22,406 nucleotides of DNA from CABHOJ01 sp965649545 (GCA_965649545.1 CBFGLF010000015.1:1-22406); one strand, 5' to 3'. Positions 8,301-15,249 are shown, counted from the first letter of the stretch. A program made the numbers and translations. Notes: a model not told the origin generated them from the sequence alone.

Positions 8301-9257
8301 CGCGCCAACCTGCATCGCCTGTGGTCCGAGACCACCTACCAGATGCAGAAGCTGCGCGACAACCCGGTCTGCGCCCAGCAGGAATACGATCGCCTGCTGG
8401 ACGTGAACGACCCCGGCCTGCACCAGCACCTGACCTTCGACCTCAACAATCGCGTCGAAGCGCCCTATGTGGCCACCGGCGCGAAGCCGAAGATGGCGAT
8501 CCTGCGGGAGCAGGGCGTCAACGGCCAGGTCGAGATGGCGGCCGCGTTCGACCGCGCCGGCTTCCAGGCGCACGACGTGCATATGAGCGACATCATCAGT
8601 GGACGTATCAGCCTCAAGGACTTCGCCGGCTTCGTCGCCTGCGGCGGATTCTCCTACGGGGACGTGCTCGGCGCCGGCGAAGGCTGGGCCAAGTCCATCC
8701 TGTTCAATGCACGGGCGCGCGACGAATTCTCGGCGTTCTTCCAGCGGGAAGAGGCTTTCGCGCTCGGCGTCTGTAACGGTTGCCAGATGATGAGCAACCT
8801 GCACAGCATCATCCCGGGGGCGGAACACTGGCCGCATTTCGTGCGCAACAAGTCCGAACAGTTCGAGGCCCGCTTCGCCATGGTCGAAGTGCTGGATTCG
8901 CCCTCGCTGTTCTTTAGCGGTATGGCCGGCAGCCGTATGCCGATCGCCGTGGCGCACGGCGAAGGCTATGCGGAATTTTCTTCGGCCGCCGCTGTCAATG
9001 ATGTGCTTGCAAACAAACTGGTCAGTATGCGTTTCGTGGACAACTCGGGGAAAGCGACGGAGACCTATCCATTCAACCCGAATGGGTCGCCGCAAGGCAT
9101 CACGGGCTTAACGACGCACGATGGACGATTCAGTATCATGATGCCGCACCCGGAACGGGTATTCCGTACCGTGCAGCATTCATGGCATCCGGATGCCTGG
9201 GGTGAGGATGGTCCATGGTTGAGGATGTTCCGCAACGCCAGGAAGTATGTAGGGTAA
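5343..9257 (+). CDS. purL: Phosphoribosylformylglycinamidine synthase (single-chain PurL)
   Basis: Fourth step of purine synthesis: FGAR, glutamine and ATP give FGAM. At 1304 residues it is the large form usual in proteobacteria, fusing the synthetase with its glutaminase. Visible parts are an N-terminal PurS-like region; synthase motifs FAQANSEHCRHKIFNADW and MKVETHNHPTAISPFAGAA; a second synthase half with GISIPVGKDSMSMKTVW and YHDRSDGGLFVTLAEMAFAG; and a C-terminal class I amidotransferase with FALGVCNGCQMMSNL (nucleophile Cys1144) and MPHPERVFR (His1269 and Glu1271 of the triad). These sit about nine residues beyond the E. coli positions I recall. The start ATG is the first in frame and gives a normal N-terminus. 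No terminator follows, so the ankyrin gene downstream may share its transcript. Confidence 0.97.
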   Translation: MASPKMLSLRGSAALSDFRLDKILSSLKSVAPRISHLYAEFWHFAWSDEALTASQQATLQQILSYGPKMQEETPSGQLLLVIPRPGTISPWASRATDIANHCGLESIKRLERGVAYYATTADGSPLTANELQALKSLIHDRMTEAVFNDIKEAERLYHQAAPAPMSSVDILTGGKAALERANAEMGLALSPDEVDYLVENFTRIGRNPTDVELMMFAQANSEHCRHKIFNADWVIDGIAQAHSLFGMIRNTHKLNPGKTVVAYADNASIVEGGTTKRFYPQADGSYGFVEEDMHFLMKVETHNHPTAISPFAGAATGAGGEIRDEGATGSGSKPKAGLTGFSVSNLNIPGFQQPWEQDNGKPGRVASALQIMVDGPLGGAAYNNEFGRPNIAGYFRTLEIEAAGPGGERELRGYHKPIMLAGGVGNISAKHSKKNPIPPGAALIQLGGPAMLIGLGGGAASSMDTGANTENLDFDSVQRGNPELERRAQEVIDRCWQLGDDNPILSIHDVGAGGISNAFPELVNDAGVGALFQLRNVHNEEPGMSPRELWSNEAQERYVMAVALKDLPRFAEICERERCPFAVIGHATEERHLTVEDSHFGNKPVDMDLSVLLGKPPKMTRDVQHVERPLSAFDTSGIDLQDAVKRVLRLPGVADKTFLITIGDRTVTGLIARDQMVGPWQVPVADVAVTLAGYETYRGEAFAIGEKAPLALIDAPASGRMAIGEAITNIAASYIESLGELKLSANWMAPAGHPGEDAALFDTVQAVGMELCPQLGISIPVGKDSMSMKTVWEEGGEKRAVTAPISLVVTAFAPTPDARKTLTPQLRTDLGETKLILIDLGKGRNRMGGSALAQVYGQVGDIAPDVDDASRLKMFFAAIQNLNSDGKLLAYHDRSDGGLFVTLAEMAFAGRCGLDIELSRLAADTASVLFNEELGAVIQVAADEATAIWTALDAVMPGCIHIIGAAVANNHGIVIRKHGEIVFADMRANLHRLWSETTYQMQKLRDNPVCAQQEYDRLLDVNDPGLHQHLTFDLNNRVEAPYVATGAKPKMAILREQGVNGQVEMAAAFDRAGFQAHDVHMSDIISGRISLKDFAGFVACGGFSYGDVLGAGEGWAKSILFNARARDEFSAFFQREEAFALGVCNGCQMMSNLHSIIPGAEHWPHFVRNKSEQFEARFAMVEVLDSPSLFFSGMAGSRMPIAVAHGEGYAEFSSAAAVNDVLANKLVSMRFVDNSGKATETYPFNPNGSPQGITGLTTHDGRFSIMMPHPERVFRTVQHSWHPDAWGEDGPWLRMFRNARKYVG

Positions 9258-9304
9258 GTAGAAAAGCAGTTCATTTAACTATAACGAGCAGGAGAAAGAT
9301 CAGC

Positions 9305-9790
9305 ATGAAAACAATTAAAGCGTTACTGGTCGCCGTTGCGATGATGACCAGCCTGTCGGCCTGGGCCCTGACGGACGATGAGTCGGTCGAGTTCATGAAT
9401 GCGGTCACCACCGGCAAGCTGTCGATCGTCAAGAAGTATGTCGAATCCGACAAGGTCAAGGTCGACGATACCTTCTTTGCCTGGAGCCCCTTGTTGTCCG
9501 CAGCCAGCAAGAACCAGCTGGCCGTCGTCAAGTACCTGGCCGAGCGTGGCGCTAACCTCAATTACCAGCATCCGGTCACCAAGATGACGCCACTGGCCCA
9601 TGCCACTTACGAAGGCAATAACAAGCTGGTGCAATATCTGCTCGAGAAGGGCGCTGACCCTAACATCAAGATGCGTGGCGGTGTTTCCCTGGTCCGTGCA
9701 GCACGTGACGAAGGTCATCCTGAGACCGTCGAATTGCTGCTGAAGCACGGCGCCATGGATGACGGCTGTACTGACGCGAAGTGTCTGTAA
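9305..9790 (+). CDS. Small exported ankyrin-repeat protein
   Basis: A 161-residue protein with a signal peptide (MKTIKALLVAVAMMTSLSAWA) and about four ankyrin-type repeats. The clearest units are the stretch from WSPLLSAASKNQLAVVKYLA to GANLNYQ, then TPLAHATYEGNNKLVQYLLE to GADPNIK, then SLVRAARDEGHPETVELLLK to HGAM. Ankyrin repeats mediate protein binding; the partner is unknown and is presumably periplasmic. I moved the start from an upstream in-frame GTG (inside purL) to the ATG at 9305, because AGGAG lies at 9290-9294 and the signal peptide starts there. A Cys pair sits near the C-terminus (CTDAKCL). It lies 47 bases after purL and 84 before the cytochrome gene, so it could belong to either unit. 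Confidence 0.8.
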   Translation: MKTIKALLVAVAMMTSLSAWALTDDESVEFMNAVTTGKLSIVKKYVESDKVKVDDTFFAWSPLLSAASKNQLAVVKYLAERGANLNYQHPVTKMTPLAHATYEGNNKLVQYLLEKGADPNIKMRGGVSLVRAARDEGHPETVELLLKHGAMDDGCTDAKCL

Positions 9791-9842
9791 GAAGTATCAG
9801 TAAGTAGCGCCAGCAAGAAGCACCAGTAAAAAGCAATAGCAT
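9791..9842 (+). repeat. Degenerate 26-bp tandem duplication
   Basis: GAAGTATCAGTAA (9791-9803) recurs as GAAGCACCAGTAA (9817-9829). Extended to 26-bp units (9791-9816 and 9817-9842), about 18 positions agree by eye. It fills most of the gap between the ankyrin and cytochrome genes and starts directly after the ankyrin stop codon. No function is evident. Confidence 0.45.
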
Positions 9843-9874
9843 GGTTAAATAGCACCGTCCAACCCAAAGGCCTG

Positions 9875-10216
9875 ATGATGCAAAAGCATGACATGACATG
9901 GATGCTCTTGATAAGTGTGATGGCCTTTGGTTCGGCGAATGCTGCGGACGATGCGATCCATATCCGTACCCTGGCCGCCTCCTGTGCGGCCTGTCACGGG
10001 ACCAATGGCAATAGTGTCGGGGGAACGCCAGTCTTGGCGGGCCTCGACCAGGGCCATTTCACCAGCCAGATGCTGGCATTCCGTTCCGGTGAGCGTCCTT
10101 CCACCGTCATGCATCGCCATGCCAAAGGGCTGACGCCTAGCGAGATCGAACAACTCGCCCATTATTTCGCGGCCCAGCCTCGTACCGCCGCCATCACACC
10201 GACACCGGTGGAATAG
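9875..10216 (+). CDS. fccA: Monoheme class I cytochrome c, likely FccA-type subunit
   Basis: A 113-residue exported cytochrome. A signal peptide (likely cut after SANA near residue 23) precedes one haem site, Cys37-Ala-Ala-Cys40-His41, and Met79 in TVMHRHAKGLT is the likely sixth ligand, a pattern typical of c4/FccA-type domains. It would receive electrons from the flavoprotein encoded 8 bases downstream, as in flavocytochrome c sulfide dehydrogenase. Allochromatium-type FccA carries two haems in a longer protein; the single-haem size here resembles the Chlorobium-type small subunit. ATGs at 9875 and 9878 are equivalent; AAAGG lies just upstream. A generic c4-like electron carrier is the alternative, but the gene order supports the FccA role. 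Confidence 0.78.
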   Translation: MMQKHDMTWMLLISVMAFGSANAADDAIHIRTLAASCAACHGTNGNSVGGTPVLAGLDQGHFTSQMLAFRSGERPSTVMHRHAKGLTPSEIEQLAHYFAAQPRTAAITPTPVE

Positions 10217-10224
10217 GGGCTGAC

Positions 10225-11487
10225 ATGGCTATCGACCGTCGCGATTTCCTCAAACTGTCCGCAGGCGCGGCACTGCTCGCCCACCCAGTTCTCTCGTTCG
10301 CCAAAGCCCGGACCCGTGGCCGGGTCATCGTCATCGGCGGCGGCTATGCCGGCGCCACGGCAGCCAAATATCTTCGGATGTGGAGCGAAGGCACCATCGA
10401 GGTCGTGGTGATCGAGCCGAACCAGCATTTCATCTCCTGCCCGCTCAGTAACCTGGTGTTGGGGGGCAGCAGGCACATAGGTGAACTGATGTTCGCCTAT
10501 GACCAGTTGAAGACCCAGCATGGTATCCAGTGGGTGCAGGACGAAGTTACGGCGATCGACCCACAGACACGCACGGTCAAGATGACCCGCGGCCAGATCA
10601 GCTATGACCGGCTGATCGTCGCGCCCGGCGTCGATTTCATCTACGACCAGCTACCCACCCTGCAGGGCATCGATGCGCAGATCGCCGTGCCGCATGCCTG
10701 GAAGGCCGGTCCGCAGACCGTCAACCTGCAGAAGCAGTTGATGGCGATGCCTGATAACGGCGTCTTCGTCATCAGCGTCCCCAAGGCCCCCTACCGTTGC
10801 CCACCGGGACCTTACGAACGCATCAGCCAGGTGGCGTTCTACCTGAAGCAGCACAAAGCCAGGGCCAAGATCATCGCCCTCGACGCCAATCCCGAGATCA
10901 CCTCGAAGAAGGGCTTATTCACCAAGGCTTGGGCCGACCTGTATCCGGGCATGATCGACTACAGACCGAACAGTAGCCTAGTGGATGTCGACATCGCGAC
11001 CCGCACCGTGAAGACCGAGTTCGAGACGGTCAAAGCCGATGTATTGAATGTCATCCCGCCCCAGCGTGCGGGCAAACCGGCACAGATGGCGGGCGTGGTG
11101 AATATCGACAAGCGCTGGTGCGAAGTCGATTTCCTCACCTATGAGTCGAAGGTGGCACCGAACATCCACATCGTCGGCGACGCGGTCTCTGCCGCCTTGC
11201 CGAAATCCGCCCACATGGCGACCTCGCAGGCCCGCATCTGCGCCAGCGCCATCGTCTGCGCCATGAACGGGCAACCGGTCGATCCGTCCCCGGTGTTCGC
11301 CAACACTTGTTATAGCTATGTCACCGACAAGATGGCGATGCACGTGGCGCATGTCTATCGCTATGACACCGCGAAGCGGGTCATGGTCGCCGCCGAGGGC
11401 GGCGGGCTATCCGACAAGCCGAGCGAGCAGGAAGGCGATTATGCGCAATACTGGGCGAAGAACATCTGGTCAGACGTCCTGACCTGA
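10225..11487 (+). CDS. fccB: FccB-like sulfide dehydrogenase flavoprotein, Tat-exported
   Basis: Predicted periplasmic FAD protein oxidising sulfide or a related sulfur compound and passing electrons to cytochrome c. The N-terminus has a twin-arginine signal (DRRDFLKL), so the protein is probably folded with FAD before export. The dinucleotide fold follows at VIVIGGGYAGATAA (34-47). Cys72 in ISCPLSN matches the covalent flavin-attachment cysteine (about residue 42 of the mature protein), and Cys192 (APYRCPPGPYER) and Cys362 (NTCYSY) match the redox-active disulfide pair of flavocytochrome c. IHIVGDA is the second FAD motif, and the last 70 residues fit the FCSD flavin-binding domain. The 420-residue length is normal. 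All key cysteines are present, so an active enzyme is expected; its true substrate is inferred. Confidence 0.85.
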   Translation: MAIDRRDFLKLSAGAALLAHPVLSFAKARTRGRVIVIGGGYAGATAAKYLRMWSEGTIEVVVIEPNQHFISCPLSNLVLGGSRHIGELMFAYDQLKTQHGIQWVQDEVTAIDPQTRTVKMTRGQISYDRLIVAPGVDFIYDQLPTLQGIDAQIAVPHAWKAGPQTVNLQKQLMAMPDNGVFVISVPKAPYRCPPGPYERISQVAFYLKQHKARAKIIALDANPEITSKKGLFTKAWADLYPGMIDYRPNSSLVDVDIATRTVKTEFETVKADVLNVIPPQRAGKPAQMAGVVNIDKRWCEVDFLTYESKVAPNIHIVGDAVSAALPKSAHMATSQARICASAIVCAMNGQPVDPSPVFANTCYSYVTDKMAMHVAHVYRYDTAKRVMVAAEGGGLSDKPSEQEGDYAQYWAKNIWSDVLT

Positions 11488-11500
11488 TGCGGAGCGGATC

Positions 11501-12712
11501 TTGAACGTCTTCCATACGATGCACCGATACTTACTGGCACTCTGCCTCGCAGGCTGGATGTCGTTAGCGTTCGCTGAGCCGGCGGAGATCATCCCGGCGC
11601 CGAAAGATCCTGCCGCGGCGCTCAAGTTGCCGGCCGGTTTCCAGGTGCAGGTCTTTGCCGATCTCAAGCAGCAGGGCGCCGAATATTTCAGTGGCCCACG
11701 TTTCATGGCCTTTGACGCGAAGGGCCGCTTGCACCTCTCCCTCGGCATGCAGAACAAGGTGCTCATGTTGCCGGACCTGAACAAGGATGGACGCGCCGAT
11801 GACGTCGTGCTGGTCTCCGACAAGCTGAACGGTCCTCAGGGCCTGGCTTTCGTCGACGGTCAACTGCTGGTGGCGAACCAGGACGGCATCGTGCGTCTGG
11901 AGAGCAAGAAAGGCGAGTGGCCTGCCGACAGCATCACACCTTTGGTCAGCGACCTGCCGAGCGGCGGTCACAGCCTGAAGTCGCTCAAATTGGGGGAGGA
12001 CGGCTATCTCTACCTGAATGTCGGCTCCAGCTGCAACGTCTGTGTCGAGAACGACCCGCTACGTGCCACCATGTTGCGCTATACCAAGACTGGACAACCT
12101 GCTGGCGCGCTGGTGACGCTGGGTCGGCATGCGCAATCGCCGGTATGGGCAAGAGGCCTGCGTAATTCGCAAGGTTTCGACTGGCATGTGTCGGGTGCTA
12201 TGTTCGCCACCAACAACGGGTCGGACATGCGGTCCGGCAAGAAGGGTGGACGGGTGGATGACGACTTGCCGCCCGAACATCTCAACCGTATCGAGGGTGG
12301 TCAGCACTATGGCTGGCCGCATTGCTGGGGCGACCAGGTGGTCGATCCCAACTTCCCGGGCACGGACGGGTTCTGCACGACCACCAAACCGCCCGTTGCC
12401 ACGTTCCCGGCCCATTCCACCCCGATCGGTATCGCATTTCTGCACCAAAGCGCGTTTCCGCAGTCATACAGGAACAGCGCCATCGTCGCCTTGCACGGTT
12501 CTTGGAATCGTCAGCAGCCTTCCGGCTACAAACTGGTCCAGGTCAAGTTCGAGGGTGACAAGCCCGTATCGGTCACGGATTTCATGACCGGCTGGCTCAG
12601 CCAGGACGGTGCGTGGGGCCGGCCTGTGGATGTGGTCGTTGGCCCGGACGGCGCGTTGTATGTGTCGGATGATCGGGCGGGATTGATCTACCGGGTGACG
12701 CATAAACCATGA
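11501..12712 (+). CDS. Exported glucose/sorbosone dehydrogenase-like beta-propeller
   Basis: A 403-residue protein of the GSDH (soluble PQQ sugar dehydrogenase / sorbosone dehydrogenase) type, with a signal peptide cut near residue 25 (SLAFA|EP). Family signatures are GPQGLAFV, GGHSLKSLKLGEDGYLYLNV with His157 at the place of the catalytic base, WARGLRNSQGFDWH, LNRIEGGQHYGWP and VALHGSWNR. DLNKDGRADD (91-100) looks like a calcium loop. Four cysteines in the mature part (178, 181, 275, 292) suggest disulfides; CNVC lacks the His of a haem site. The substrate is unknown, and PQQ binding is a family inference. GGAG at 11491-11494 favours the TTG start at 11501; the ATG at 11519 is a good alternative. 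The gene lies 13 bases after fccB. Confidence 0.75.
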   Translation: MNVFHTMHRYLLALCLAGWMSLAFAEPAEIIPAPKDPAAALKLPAGFQVQVFADLKQQGAEYFSGPRFMAFDAKGRLHLSLGMQNKVLMLPDLNKDGRADDVVLVSDKLNGPQGLAFVDGQLLVANQDGIVRLESKKGEWPADSITPLVSDLPSGGHSLKSLKLGEDGYLYLNVGSSCNVCVENDPLRATMLRYTKTGQPAGALVTLGRHAQSPVWARGLRNSQGFDWHVSGAMFATNNGSDMRSGKKGGRVDDDLPPEHLNRIEGGQHYGWPHCWGDQVVDPNFPGTDGFCTTTKPPVATFPAHSTPIGIAFLHQSAFPQSYRNSAIVALHGSWNRQQPSGYKLVQVKFEGDKPVSVTDFMTGWLSQDGAWGRPVDVVVGPDGALYVSDDRAGLIYRVTHKP

Positions 12713-12746
12713 GTCACTCTCAGTGTTTCTTTGAAAGGATATGAAG

Positions 12747-13346
12747 ATGCGTCACTATAGATTGGCAAGAGGTCTGGTCGGGCTTGCTTTCGCGGGGCTA
12801 CTCATGGGGTCTGCCAACGCCAAGGAGGCGGATGCGCCGTCCATGCTGGTATTCATCCACCCGCAGGATTACTCCAGCGAAGTGAGCCTGCGACACTATT
12901 ACTATAATCATTGGGTCACTCAGGGCCCCAGCGTCGAAAGTGCGGCCAAGGAAGTGCTCGGCCAAGCGTTCGGTGAAGTCGGTGTCTGCGAGGGTAACAA
13001 TCCTGGCAAGACCTTGGTCTGGCTGCGCCCGTCGATCTTCTACAACCCCTTGATGAAGCAATACCACAGCAAGATCCGGGCAAGCGTGTACTCCGGCACC
13101 GGTAAACCGCTGGCGACCTATGTCGGCGAGGGTATGGCCGATGGTTTCCTCGACATCCGCGCTGACCGTGAGCGCAAGATATCGACCGTCTATAAGCTGG
13201 CGATGACCACGGTCGCCGAGAAGATGAAAGCCGATCCCGCGTTACAGAATCTGCTGAAAGCCGAAGTGCCTGCGGATAACGCACCGGCGCCATGTTCCAT
13301 GGTGACCCTGTTGCCCGCCCCTGCAATATCCGTCATGTCGTTCTAG
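12747..13346 (+). CDS. Exported protein of unknown family
   Basis: A 199-residue protein that I do not recognise. A signal peptide is clear (MRHYRLARGLVGLAFAGLLM..., likely cut after SANA), and the mature part starts KEADAPSMLVFIHPQDYSSE. It is aromatic- and charge-rich, with a central block (GKTLVWLRPSIFYNPLMKQY, then SKIRASVYSGTGKPLATYVG) that looks like beta strands, a later helix, and two mature cysteines (VCEGNN and APCSM) that could form a disulfide. I chose ATG 12747 over 12741 because AGGA at 12736-12739 is 7 bases from the former and only 1 from the latter. It sits 28-34 bases after the GSDH-like gene and 8 before the lactonase-like gene, inside one apparent operon. Confidence 0.75.
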   Translation: MRHYRLARGLVGLAFAGLLMGSANAKEADAPSMLVFIHPQDYSSEVSLRHYYYNHWVTQGPSVESAAKEVLGQAFGEVGVCEGNNPGKTLVWLRPSIFYNPLMKQYHSKIRASVYSGTGKPLATYVGEGMADGFLDIRADRERKISTVYKLAMTTVAEKMKADPALQNLLKAEVPADNAPAPCSMVTLLPAPAISVMSF

Positions 13347-13354
13347 GAGAAGGT

Positions 13355-14227
13355 ATGTTCCCAAGCAAGAAAACCCTCATCGCATCGTGTCTCGCTGGGC
13401 TGTTCGCCACCATCGGCATCAGTGCGCAGGCCCATCAGGGCAAGACCGTCTCCGGACTCAAGACCCCGGAATCGGTGGTCGAAGGCAAGGACGGCAAGGT
13501 CTACGTCTCTGAGATCGTCGAATTCGGCAAGGATGGCGACGGCCAGATCAGCACCATCGACAAGGACGGCAAGATCGCCGTATTCGCCAAAGGGATGGAC
13601 GACCCCAAGGGACTGGCGTTCATCGGCGACCACCTGTACGTGGCGGATAAGACACGGGTGTTGAAGGTCGCGCCGGACGGCAGCTGGTCCGTGTTCGTGG
13701 CTGCCGAGGCATTCCAGCATCCCCCCAAGTTCCTCAATGACCTCGAGCCGGACCTGCAAGGCAACCTTTACCTCAGCGACAGCGGTAACTTGGAAGGCGT
13801 GGGCGGCGCGATCTACAAGATCGACCCGGCGGGCAAGGTGACCTTGCTCATCGACGGCGAGAAGGATAAACGTGTGCTGGCGCCCAACGGCTTGCTCATG
13901 GACGACACCGGCAAGATCATGATGCAGGTCGATTTCGCTTCCGGCATCCTCTATCGGCTCGACCTCGGGTCAGGTGAGATGCAGGAACTGGCGCAGGGCT
14001 TCGGCGGGGGCGACGGCCTCGTGCATCACCCCAAGGGCCTGATGTTCGTCAGCGACTGGAAGAACGGCAAGGTGTTCAGTGTCGATGCGGTGAAGGACGA
14101 GGTGAAACTGGTCAAGGAAGGCTTCAAGGCCGCGGCGGATATCGCCATGAGCAAGGATGGCCGTTATGTCATCGTGCCTGACATGAAGGCCGGTGAAGTG
14201 GTCTGGTTGCCCATCCACGTTAAATGA
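13355..14227 (+). CDS. Exported SMP-30/gluconolactonase-like beta-propeller
   Basis: A 290-residue secreted propeller. The signal peptide (MFPSKKTLIASCLAGLFATI..., cut near ISAQA|HQ) is followed by repeated blades such as GKVYVSEI, GLAFIGDHLYVAD, GNLYLSDSG, GLLMDDTGKIMM and GLMFVSDWKNG. Residues matching the divalent-metal site of the SMP-30/lactonase family are in place: Glu39 (TPESVVEG), Asn128 (KFLNDLEPD), Asn178 (APNGLLMDD) and Asp220 (GGGDGLVHHP). Hydrolase activity, for example on a lactone, is therefore plausible but unproven; a non-enzymatic NHL-type binding role is the alternative. I chose the ATG at 13355 because AGGAGA lies upstream (13345-13350) and the signal peptide begins there; an earlier in-frame ATG (13292) lies within the preceding gene. 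A strong terminator follows, ending the run. Confidence 0.78.
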   Translation: MFPSKKTLIASCLAGLFATIGISAQAHQGKTVSGLKTPESVVEGKDGKVYVSEIVEFGKDGDGQISTIDKDGKIAVFAKGMDDPKGLAFIGDHLYVADKTRVLKVAPDGSWSVFVAAEAFQHPPKFLNDLEPDLQGNLYLSDSGNLEGVGGAIYKIDPAGKVTLLIDGEKDKRVLAPNGLLMDDTGKIMMQVDFASGILYRLDLGSGEMQELAQGFGGGDGLVHHPKGLMFVSDWKNGKVFSVDAVKDEVKLVKEGFKAAADIAMSKDGRYVIVPDMKAGEVVWLPIHVK

Positions 14228-14246
14228 ACCCGAGATCGTGACAGGC

Positions 14247-14283
14247 CAACAAAAAAGCCGCGGAGTTCGCGGCTTTTTTGTTG
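14247..14283. terminator. Bidirectional terminator between the fcc cluster and serB
   Basis: A perfect 16-bp inverted repeat: CAACAAAAAAGCCGCG at 14247-14262 and its exact complement at 14268-14283, with a 5-base loop. The A-run and T-run flank the GC core, so it works as an intrinsic terminator on both strands, as expected between these convergent genes. Confidence 0.92.
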
Positions 14284-14311
14284 ATTAAGCGGGTACTGCG
14301 GCCGCACTTGC

Positions 14312-15181
14312 TCAAATCACGGTGAACAGGTTGGCGATGCCGTCCAGCCCCATGTGGTTGAGCGCATAGGTAGCCTGTTGCTGCACGATGGGCTTGGCAT
14401 GGTAAGCCACGCCCACTGCGGCGACTGACATCATCTTGAGGTCGTTGGCCCCATCGCCGATGGCGATGACCTGCGAGGCTTGCAAACCCAGCTTGTCCCG
14501 CAGCGCGATGAGGTGGTCGGCCTTGGCCTGGCCGTCGACGATGTCGCCCAGGACCTTGCCGGTGAGCTTGTGGTCGACGATCTCCAGCGTGTTCGCGCGG
14601 ATCTGGTCCAGCCCGGTCATGGCCCTGACTTTCTCAGCGAAGAAATCGAAGCCGCCGGAGACCAGCAGGGTGGTGATGCCATGTTCCTTGCAGGTCTGTA
14701 TCCATTTGAGCGCGCCCGGGTTGAGCTGCAGGCGTTCGTCGATGACCCGCTGCAGGGCGGACTCTTCCAGGCCCTTGAGCAGCGAGACGCGCTGGCGCAG
14801 GCTCTCGGCGAACTCGATCTCGCCGCGCATGGCGCTCTCGGTCACCATGGAGATCTCTTTCTTGAGGCCGCACATATCGGCGATCTCATCGATACATTCG
14901 ATGCTGATCAGCGTCGAGTCCATGTCCATCACCGCGAGGCCGAAATGCTGCAAGGTCTGCGCATCAGGCACCAGGGCGCAATCCAGGCCGTTTTCCACAC
15001 AATAGGTGCGTAAGCGCAGCATCATCGGCGTCTCAGGTTCGCTGTCGAACTTGAGGTAATACGCATCGGCATTAATGCGGGTAAAGGCGTGGCCGTGCGC
15101 CATGGTGGTCAGCTGTTGCAAGTGCTGCGGTTGCAGGGCCGGATGTTGTACGACGAAACGCATAGGATGGTGGGTCATCAT
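14312..15181 (-). CDS. serB: Phosphoserine phosphatase
   Basis: HAD-family phosphatase for the last step of serine synthesis. The catalytic motif is GLAVMDMDSTLISIEC (nucleophile Asp86, acid Asp88). Motif II lies in TTLLVSGGFDFF, and motif III is IGDGANDLKM. An N-terminal region of about 80 residues precedes the HAD domain, as in the E. coli-type SerB. Length from ATG 15181 is 289 residues. A GTG at 15205 is in frame, but it overlaps a TATAAT promoter element, so the true start is downstream: ATG at 15181, 15178 or 15163. The gene is convergent with the fcc cluster and divergent from sucC. Confidence 0.93.
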   Translation of the reverse strand: MMTHHPMRFVVQHPALQPQHLQQLTTMAHGHAFTRINADAYYLKFDSEPETPMMLRLRTYCVENGLDCALVPDAQTLQHFGLAVMDMDSTLISIECIDEIADMCGLKKEISMVTESAMRGEIEFAESLRQRVSLLKGLEESALQRVIDERLQLNPGALKWIQTCKEHGITTLLVSGGFDFFAEKVRAMTGLDQIRANTLEIVDHKLTGKVLGDIVDGQAKADHLIALRDKLGLQASQVIAIGDGANDLKMMSVAAVGVAYHAKPIVQQQATYALNHMGLDGIANLFTVI

Positions 15182-15196
15182 GAATTCGGTGCCCGG

Positions 15197-15202
15197 ATTA
15201 TA
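15197..15202 (-). promoter_or_regulatory. -10 element of the serB promoter
   Basis: A perfect TATAAT reads on the minus strand at 15202-15197. No good -35 is seen about 17 bases upstream (CATGGC). Initiation near 15190 would leave only about 10 bases before the ATG at 15181, so the transcript would be nearly leaderless; a start at 15163 would have a leader of about 27 bases. Confidence 0.5.
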
Positions 15203-15249
15203 CACCGTGCCAGACGGTTGCCATGCGGCGCTGCCGTGGCTTCATGGCA

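Noticed and set aside
7860..9095. Minus-strand open frame of 411 codons
   Set aside because: Antisense to the C-terminal half of purL, which has all catalytic motifs; the opposite frame stays open because of high GC at third positions.
11996..12060. CNVC in the GSDH-like protein as a haem c site
   Set aside because: The second cysteine is followed by Val, not His, so it cannot be a CXXCH haem-binding motif.
15182..15205. GTG start for serB at 15205
   Set aside because: The GTG sits directly against the TATAAT element, so the transcript would begin downstream of it.
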